A DNA stretch of 64,000 bases, from the NCBI RefSeq assembly GCF_030317205.1, contig NZ_JASZYB010000004.1:186001-250000 (forward strand), in the 5' to 3' direction. A program made the position numbers and the translations under genes. Shown here piece after piece: positions 58,977 through 64,000 of this stretch. How positions within the stretch are numbered: position 1 is the first letter of the stretch; each line of letters opens with the position of its first letter. The notes beneath the pieces were generated by a model that was given only the letters and a program-made list of their open reading frames with translations, searched no databases and was not told the DNA's origin. The stretch comes from Variovorax sp. J2L1-78. Lineage in GTDB: Bacteria; Pseudomonadota; Gammaproteobacteria; Burkholderiales; Burkholderiaceae_C.

Positions 58977-59803
58977 CCCACCCCATCCGTTCCCAGTACG
59001 AAGACTTCATGCGCCACGTCGACACGCACGGCGTGTTCAAGTCGGACCGCACCGGCACCGGCACCAAGAGCGTCTTCGGCCACCAGATGCGCTTCGACCT
59101 GAACGAAGGCTTTCCGCTGGTGACGACGAAGAAGGTGCATGTGCGCTCCATCATCCAGGAGCTGCTGTGGTTCCTCACCGGCTCCAGCGACAACAACTGG
59201 CTGCGTGAACGCGGCGTGACGATCTGGGACGAATGGGCGCGCGAAGACGGCGACCTCGGCCCGGTCTACGGCGTGCAGTGGCGCAGCTGGCCGACGCCGG
59301 ATGGTGGCCACATCGACCAGATCGCCGAGGTCATCAAGACGCTCAAGACCAACCCCGATTCGCGCCGCATCATCGTGAGTGCCTGGAACGTGGCCGAGCT
59401 GTCGAAGATGGCGCTGATGCCCTGCCATGCCTTCTTCCAGTTCTACGTGGCGCCGCCGCAGGCTGACGGCGAACGCGGCAGGCTCAGTTGCCAGCTCTAC
59501 CAGCGCAGCGCCGACATCTTCCTGGGCGTGCCCTTCAACATCGCGAGCTACGCGCTGCTCACGCACATGGTCGCGCAGCAGTGCGATCTGGACGTCGGCG
59601 ACTTCGTCTGGACCGGTGGCGACTGCCATATCTACAGCAACCATGCCGAGCAGGTCGCGCTGCAGCTGAGCCGCGATCCACGGCCGTATCCGACACTGCG
59701 CATCCTGCGCAAGCCGGATTCGATCTTCGACTACCAGTACGAAGACTTCGCCTTCGACGGGTACGACCCGCACCCGGCCATCAAGGCGCCGGTCGCGATC
59801 TGA
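58973..59803 (+). CDS. thyA: Thymidylate synthase
   Basis: A 276-residue enzyme that methylates dUMP to dTMP with methylene-tetrahydrofolate. Hallmarks are SDRTGTGTKSVFGHQMRFDL, the catalytic Cys151 in MPCHAFFQFYV, RSADIFLGVPFNIASYALLTH and GGDCHIYSNHAEQ. The GTG start overlaps the upstream oxidase stop and has GGAGGA. folA follows 16 bases later, giving the classic pairing in which dihydrofolate made here is reduced by FolA. Confidence 0.97.
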   Translation: MTHPIRSQYEDFMRHVDTHGVFKSDRTGTGTKSVFGHQMRFDLNEGFPLVTTKKVHVRSIIQELLWFLTGSSDNNWLRERGVTIWDEWAREDGDLGPVYGVQWRSWPTPDGGHIDQIAEVIKTLKTNPDSRRIIVSAWNVAELSKMALMPCHAFFQFYVAPPQADGERGRLSCQLYQRSADIFLGVPFNIASYALLTHMVAQQCDLDVGDFVWTGGDCHIYSNHAEQVALQLSRDPRPYPTLRILRKPDSIFDYQYEDFAFDGYDPHPAIKAPVAI

Positions 59804-59819
59804 GCGAAGCGTTGCTCCG

Positions 59820-60305
59820 ATGCGCCTCAACCTGATCTACGCCCGCGCCGCCAACGGTGTGATCGGCAAGGACAACGCCCTGCCCTGGCACCTGCCGGAA
59901 GACATGGCGCACTTCAAGCGCATGACCGCCGGGTGCCCGGTCGTCATGGGCCGCAAGACCTGGGACTCGCTCCCGCCGAAGTTCCGGCCGCTCCCGGGTC
60001 GCCGCAACATCGTGGTGACGCGCCAGGCCGACTGGCAGGCCGATGGTGCCGAACGCGCGGCCGGCCTGCGCGAGGCCATGGCCCTGTGCGCCGACGCGCA
60101 GGAAGTCTGGGTCATCGGTGGCGCACAGATCTACGCCGAGGCGGCACCGCTCGCCCGACGCGCCGTTGTCACCGAGATCGCGCAGGATTTCGACGGCGAC
60201 GCGCACGCGCCCGTGCTCGACGACGGTTGGCGCGAGACCGCACGCGAATCGAGTGTGTCGAGCAACGGCCTGGCCTTCAGCTTCGTCACGCTCGAACGCG
60301 CCTGA
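59820..60305 (+). CDS. folA: Dihydrofolate reductase
   Basis: A 161-residue enzyme that reduces dihydrofolate with NADPH. Family features are NLIYARAANGVIGKDNALPWHLPEDMAHFKRMT with the active-site Asp28 and Trp23, VVMGRKTWDSLP, RRNIVVTR and VWVIGGAQIYAEA. Length is the usual chromosomal type. It is placed directly after thyA. Nothing visible marks it as a resistance variant. Confidence 0.96.
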   Translation: MRLNLIYARAANGVIGKDNALPWHLPEDMAHFKRMTAGCPVVMGRKTWDSLPPKFRPLPGRRNIVVTRQADWQADGAERAAGLREAMALCADAQEVWVIGGAQIYAEAAPLARRAVVTEIAQDFDGDAHAPVLDDGWRETARESSVSSNGLAFSFVTLERA

Positions 60306-60352
60306 GCGCACGGCGCCGGCGCGCCACCCCATTCACAACAACCAAGACCCCC

Positions 60353-60958
60353 ATGTCAGACCACGGCTTTCACGTGCACGGCCCGCACGACCACGAACTC
60401 GAACATGCCGCGCAGGGCGAGCATGGCGGGACCGCCCACCACGGCATCGGTGGCAAGAGCATGACCAACCAGATCGCGGTCTGCACGGCGGTCATCGCCA
60501 CGGTCGGCGCGCTGTTCTCGTACATGGGCGGTGCCACACAGGCCACGGCGGGCCTGGACAAGAACAACGCGGCCATCAAGAAGACCGAGGCCTCGAACCA
60601 GTGGAATTACTTCCAGGCCAAGAGCACCAAGCAGGCGCTCACGGAATTCGCGCGCGACATGGCGCCCGACGACCGGAAGGCCGCGCTGCAAGCCAAGATC
60701 GACCGCTACGAGAAAGAGAAGACCGACATCCAGCTGGCGGCACAGAAGCTTGAAGCCGAAGCCACGGCGTGGGACCATGAGTCGGAAGCGCAAATGCACC
60801 AGCACCACCGCTGGGCCCAGGCCACCACGGTGCTGCAGGTGTCGATCGCGCTGGCCGCCATCGCGCTGCTGACGCGCAAGAAGTGGCTGGAGTACGGCAT
60901 GCTGGCCGTCGCCGGCGCGGGCCTGCTCGTGGGCGCGGCGGCGGCCCTCCATCTCTGA
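60353..60958 (+). CDS. DUF4337-type membrane protein
   Basis: A 201-residue protein. The N-terminus is histidine- and acid-rich (SDHGFHVHGPHDHELEHAAQGEHGG), which might bind metal. A membrane helix (IAVCTAVIATVGALFSYMGG), a helical charged middle (residues ~70-155, coiled-coil-like) and two C-terminal hydrophobic segments (VSIALAAIALLTR; YGMLAVAGAGLLVGAAAAL) follow. This is the layout of DUF4337, of unknown function. It is located between folA and the nitronate monooxygenase-like gene. Confidence 0.78.
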   Translation: MSDHGFHVHGPHDHELEHAAQGEHGGTAHHGIGGKSMTNQIAVCTAVIATVGALFSYMGGATQATAGLDKNNAAIKKTEASNQWNYFQAKSTKQALTEFARDMAPDDRKAALQAKIDRYEKEKTDIQLAAQKLEAEATAWDHESEAQMHQHHRWAQATTVLQVSIALAAIALLTRKKWLEYGMLAVAGAGLLVGAAAALHL

Positions 60959-60978
60959 CCGCGGACCCAGGAGAGACT

Positions 60979-62010
60979 ATGACCATCCAGAAGCTCCTCG
61001 GCATCGAACTGCCGATCATCCAGGCGCCGATGGCCGGCGTGCAAGGCAGCGCGATGGCCGTCGCGGTGTCGAACGCGGGCGGCCTGGGCTCCCTGCCCTG
61101 CGCGATGCTCACGCCCGACACGCTGCGCAGCGAATTGCAAGCGATCACCGCGCAGACCACACGACCGTACAACCTCAACTTCTTCTGCCATACGCCGCCG
61201 GTGCCCGATGCGGCGCGCGAGGCCGCATGGCGCGCCGCCCTGGCACCCTACTACGCCGAGTTCGGCATCGACCCCGGCAGCGTGCCGGCCGGCGGCGGCC
61301 GGGCGCCTTTCACCCCGGAGGCGGCCGACCTGCTCGAAGGGTTCAAGCCACCGGTCGTGAGCTTCCATTTCGGCCTGCCCTCCCCCGAGCTGCTGGCACG
61401 GGTCAAGGGCTGGGGTGCCAAGGTGCTGGCGTCGGCCACCACGGTCGAAGAGGCGCGCTGGCTCGAGGCGCACGGCGTCGATGCCGTCATCGCCCAGGGC
61501 CTGGAGGCCGGGGGCCACCGCGGCCTCTTTCTGAGCGATGACCTCACGACGCAGGTCGGCACGATGGCCTTGCTGCCGCAGATCGTCCGGGCGGTCCGCG
61601 TCCCGGTGATCGCAGCGGGCGGCATCGCGGACGCGGCGGGCGTGGCTGCCGCGATGGCGCTCGGCGCGGCCGGCGTACAGGTCGGCACCAGCTACCTGCT
61701 GTGCCCCGAGGCCACCACCACGCCGCTGCACCGCGCCGCACTGGCCAGCCGGCGCGCCGAGCACACCGTGCTCACCAACCTCATCACCGGCCGCCCCGCG
61801 CGCGGCCTGCGCAACCGCCTGCTCGACGAACTCGGCCCGCTGAGCGACCTAGCCCCCGCCTTCCCGCTGGCGACCGCCGCCCTGGCGCCGCTGAAGGCCG
61901 CCGCGGAGAAGCTGGGCCGCGATGATTTCTCCACGCTGTGGTCGGGCCAGAACGCCACGGGCTGCCGCGCGATCCCGGCAGCCCAGCTCACGCGCGAACT
62001 GGCCGCCTGA
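60979..62010 (+). CDS. Nitronate monooxygenase-like flavin oxidoreductase
   Basis: A 343-residue FMN-dependent TIM barrel of the 2-nitropropane dioxygenase/enoyl-reductase group. Visible parts are IIQAPMAGVQGSAMAVAVSNAGGLGSL, the phosphate-binding VIAAGGIADAAGVAAAMALGAAGVQVGTSYLLCPEA and AVIAQGLEAGGHRG. It would oxidise nitronates or act as an NAD(P)H:flavin reductase; the sequence does not decide. Start ATG 60979 follows CCAGGAGAG. It lies 20 bases after the DUF4337 gene. Confidence 0.88.
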   Translation: MTIQKLLGIELPIIQAPMAGVQGSAMAVAVSNAGGLGSLPCAMLTPDTLRSELQAITAQTTRPYNLNFFCHTPPVPDAAREAAWRAALAPYYAEFGIDPGSVPAGGGRAPFTPEAADLLEGFKPPVVSFHFGLPSPELLARVKGWGAKVLASATTVEEARWLEAHGVDAVIAQGLEAGGHRGLFLSDDLTTQVGTMALLPQIVRAVRVPVIAAGGIADAAGVAAAMALGAAGVQVGTSYLLCPEATTTPLHRAALASRRAEHTVLTNLITGRPARGLRNRLLDELGPLSDLAPAFPLATAALAPLKAAAEKLGRDDFSTLWSGQNATGCRAIPAAQLTRELAA

Positions 62011-62150
62011 GGCGCGCGGCACGCAGCGGGGTCGCCACGGCAATTCGCCTACGCACAAGGCGATCCATCGCCGACACGGACACGGGCCCAGGGTGCGCAC
62101 ACTGAGTGCCGGGCGGCGCAGGGCCGACCGGAAACGACAAAGGTGCTGCC

Positions 62151-62513
62151 ATGGTGAACGAATACGTAAAGACCCCTTCCGAGCTCGCCGACGAGGCGCG
62201 GCAAGCCGGACGTGATGCGATGAGCGCCGTGCAGGGCCAGGCCGCAGAGGCGCTCGATACCGCGAAGGGCGTGGCCGCCGATGCCAAGGACGTCGCACAG
62301 GACGCGACCGCCACCGGCAAGGCCTATGCGCGCGGCGCGGTGGAAGCTGCGAGCGAAAAGCTCGGCGTGTTGCAAGACAAGGTGGCCGCCGCCCAGGAAT
62401 CCTGCACGCGCTACATCGCCCAGGAGCCGGTCAAGGCCACGATGATGGCCGTGGCAGGCGGCGCACTGCTCACCGGGCTGCTGATGGCCGCCGTGCGCGG
62501 GCGTCGGGGCTGA
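62151..62513 (+). CDS. DUF883/ElaB-YqjD-like membrane-anchored protein
   Basis: A 120-residue protein. A long alanine-rich amphipathic helix (LADEARQAGRDAMSAVQGQAAEALDTAKGVAADAKDVAQDATATGKAYARG) leads to a C-terminal membrane anchor (ATMMAVAGGALLTGLLMAAVRGRR). In E. coli YqjD binds ribosomes at the membrane in stationary phase; that function is known from relatives only. It begins a YqjD-YqjE-like run with the next two genes, a four-base gap and then an overlap. Confidence 0.82.
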   Translation: MVNEYVKTPSELADEARQAGRDAMSAVQGQAAEALDTAKGVAADAKDVAQDATATGKAYARGAVEAASEKLGVLQDKVAAAQESCTRYIAQEPVKATMMAVAGGALLTGLLMAAVRGRRG

Positions 62514-62517
62514 TCCG

Positions 62518-62901
62518 ATGATCCATCCCATCTACATGACGGCGCTGCGCCGCCCCGACCTGGTCGCGGCGCATCTGCGCAACCATGTCGAGCTGGTGAA
62601 GAAGGAACTGGGCGATGCGGGCCGCTCCGTCGCTTACAAGGCCGCCGGCGCCGTCGTCGCGCTCGTGGCGCTGATGCTCGCGCTCGGCCTGACAGGCATC
62701 GCGCTGATGCTGGGCGCCCTGCATGGCAGCTTCCATTGGACGCTGGTGGCGGTGCCGGGCGTGGCTTGGCTGCTCACCGGCGTGGGTGCGATGGTCGCGA
62801 TGAAATCCTCGGTGCGCGACGACGTGCAGGACGTGAAGGACGAACTCGAAGCGGACTTCGCCGTCCTGCGGACCGTCAAGGAGGCACGCCGTGGACACTG
62901 A
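62518..62901 (+). CDS. Phage holin-like membrane protein (YqjE/DUF1469 family)
   Basis: A 127-residue membrane protein with two central hydrophobic segments (VAYKAAGAVVALVALMLALGLTGIALMLGAL; TLVAVPGVAWLLTGVGAMVAM) and charged helical ends. The name 'holin' comes from the family name and does not imply lysis. It follows the YqjD-like gene at once and overlaps the next gene by 11 bases. Confidence 0.82.
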   Translation: MIHPIYMTALRRPDLVAAHLRNHVELVKKELGDAGRSVAYKAAGAVVALVALMLALGLTGIALMLGALHGSFHWTLVAVPGVAWLLTGVGAMVAMKSSVRDDVQDVKDELEADFAVLRTVKEARRGH

Positions 62902-63370
62902 AAATTCGCTCCCGCTGACGCCCAAGCAGAAGCTCGCGCTCTCGCGCGCCGAACTGCTCGAAGCCATGGGGTACCACGACCTGGCACCCAGAGATGCCGC
63001 GGCCCCGCAACTTGTGTCGACACGCGAACCCCGTGGCAGCACGCCGGCCCCACGTCCCACGACGCGCCGGGGCGTGCTTGCGCGTTGGTGGTCGCGCCAT
63101 CCCCTCAACAGTGCGGTCGACCTCGGGCGTCCGTTCCTGGAAGACATGGCGCAACGGCAGCCGGGCCGGTTGATGGCCTACGGCGCCGGCACCGGTGCGC
63201 TGCTGATGGTCATCAAGCCCTGGAAGCTCCTGTCGCTCGCGACGGTGTTGTCGCTGGCGTTTCGCACGTCGGACCTCACCGGGCTGATCGCCGGCGCCTT
63301 CGGTGGCCACGATGACGACGACGAACCGCCATTCGACGATCGCGTGCCCCTCAGTCAGCAGGTGTCCTGA
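62891..63370 (+). CDS. Hypothetical membrane-associated protein, third gene of the YqjD/YqjE run
   Basis: A 159-residue protein starting with GTG at 62891 inside the previous gene. A basic N-terminal half (RAELLEAMGYHDL, then STREPRGSTPAPRPTTRRGVLARW) leads to a hydrophobic part (RLMAYGAGTGALLMVIKPWKLLSLATVLSLAF) and an acidic tail (HDDDDEPPFDD). It occupies the YqjK position but I see no clear YqjK match. Function unknown; the DDDDE run is a curiosity. Confidence 0.7.
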   Translation: MDTENSLPLTPKQKLALSRAELLEAMGYHDLAPRDAAAPQLVSTREPRGSTPAPRPTTRRGVLARWWSRHPLNSAVDLGRPFLEDMAQRQPGRLMAYGAGTGALLMVIKPWKLLSLATVLSLAFRTSDLTGLIAGAFGGHDDDDEPPFDDRVPLSQQVS

Positions 63371-63397
63371 CCGGCTGCCGTGGTCAATGTGCGACGC

Positions 63398-63784
63398 TTA
63401 CCGACCTTGCGTACCGGCTTCGGCGAGCTCGCTGGCATAGGCCAGGAAATCCTCGAACTGGCCGGTCTTGTCGAAGACGGCATCCGCCCCCTGCGACAGC
63501 GCACGGTCGTTGGCCGCTTCGGCGTAGTTGGTCAGCACCACGACGCGCTGATGCGGCAGCCGGTCGGCGCAGGCCTTGACCACTTCCATGCCCGACCCCT
63601 CGGTCAGGAACAGGTCTGCCACCAGAAGATCCCAGCCCTCGCCGTTGCGCGCGAGCCAGCGCCGGGCCTCGTCCTCCGACTCCGCCATGGCGATCACTTC
63701 GCAAGGGGTGGAATCTTCGAGCAGGCCCACGAGCAGGTCGCGGATGGTGGGGTTGTCTTCGATCAGAAAGACACGAAGCGTCAT
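63398..63784 (-). CDS. Single-domain response regulator
   Basis: A 128-residue receiver domain with no output domain, like CheY or Spo0F. The acidic pocket is LIEDNPTIRD (residues 8-11), the phospho-acceptor Asp57 is in LLVADLFLTEG, and the conserved Lys lies in VFDKTGQFED. The ATG at 63784 starts directly at the domain. It would relay a phosphate signal, but its kinase is not in the window's neighbourhood. It is convergent with the YqjE-like run. Confidence 0.88.
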   Translation of the reverse strand: MTLRVFLIEDNPTIRDLLVGLLEDSTPCEVIAMAESEDEARRWLARNGEGWDLLVADLFLTEGSGMEVVKACADRLPHQRVVVLTNYAEAANDRALSQGADAVFDKTGQFEDFLAYASELAEAGTQGR

Positions 63785-63942
63785 GACGGCTTGAAGCAAG
63801 AACGGTGCGGGGCAGCGGCCCGCCGAAACCCACGGGGACGGCACGACAAGGTGCCGCCGGTGGACGGTGTGCGAACGCATTATCCGCGCTCCATCAGGGC
63901 GATCCCTGCAGGAGAAGTTCCCGAGGACGGCACAATCGTCAC

Positions 63943-64000
63943 ATGACAGCGATCCGTGATTTGAGCGACGAGGACTTGACGCTCCATGCGCAGGAGTGGC
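63943..64000 (+). CDS. Start of a small gene cut by the window edge
   Basis: An open frame from ATG 63943 reads MTAIRDLSDEDLTLHAQEW and runs off the end. This N-terminus resembles small hypothetical proteins of Comamonadaceae; no function can be given. The 158-base gap before it, shared with the response regulator promoter, shows no clear operator. Confidence 0.45.
   Translation, partial: MTAIRDLSDEDLTLHAQEW

Overview
The window is a stretch of GC-rich (around 70% by eye) chromosome from a betaproteobacterium, most likely a Comamonadaceae member close to Variovorax. This is inferred from the mix of genes: a Bug-type tripartite-tricarboxylate solute-binding protein, an intracellular PHA depolymerase, a phosphocholine phospholipase C, a large GlgE/TreS trehalose-glucan cluster and an aroQ end that probably leads into accB. 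Genes are tightly packed, often overlapping by 1-8 bases (ATGA or TGATG junctions). No gene-free stretch exceeds 300 bases, and I saw no rRNA, tRNA, CRISPR array, insertion sequence or prophage.

Layout. 0-1 kb: aroQ and a small conserved protein (minus). 1-3.5 kb: a LuxR-type response regulator and a membrane hybrid histidine kinase. 3.5-10.6 kb: an acyl-CoA catabolic locus of unknown substrate. A class III CoA-transferase, a MaoC-type hydratase and an AMP-forming ligase run leftward; a PaaI-type thioesterase, a Bug protein, an IclR regulator and a second hotdog thioesterase run rightward. 10.7-15.6 kb: glutathione-dependent formaldehyde detoxification (frmA, alpha/beta hydrolase, fghA), a TfoX-like protein, an RNase D-type exonuclease and an RpiR regulator. 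15.7-17.3 kb: a lone ParB-like protein and a HAD phosphatase. 17.5-22.9 kb: a phosphorus-scavenging unit (phnDCE-like transporter, a 56-residue lipoprotein, Tat-exported phospholipase C) with a candidate Pho box. 23-27 kb: an SplB-like radical SAM protein under a near-consensus SOS box, small proteins, a GST and phaZ.

27.2-44.6 kb is the centrepiece: glgB, glgE, treS-mak, a TM-helix channel-like gene, glgX, treZ and a 1714-codon malQ-treY fusion, all on the plus strand and mostly overlapping. Together they encode a closed loop. Trehalose goes to maltose, then maltose-1-phosphate, then alpha-glucan (TreS-Mak, GlgE, GlgB). Alpha-glucan returns to trehalose through GlgX, MalQ-TreY and TreZ. No glgA, glgC, otsA or otsB is present here.

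44.6-47.9 kb looks accessory. It holds a decayed GST pseudogene, a lower-GC solitary signal peptidase I, a small membrane protein, a serine hydrolase and a VOC protein. 48-52.6 kb: a LysR regulator divergent from an amino-acid ABC transporter that lacks its ATPase, followed by threonine aldolase. 52.6-64 kb: housekeeping and stress genes, including a CBS-domain protein, an O-acetylhomoserine sulfhydrylase, a thioredoxin-like protein, a YihY-family protein, a GlcD-type oxidase, thyA-folA, a nitronate monooxygenase-like protein, a YqjD/YqjE-like trio, a single-domain response regulator and the start of a gene cut by the window edge.
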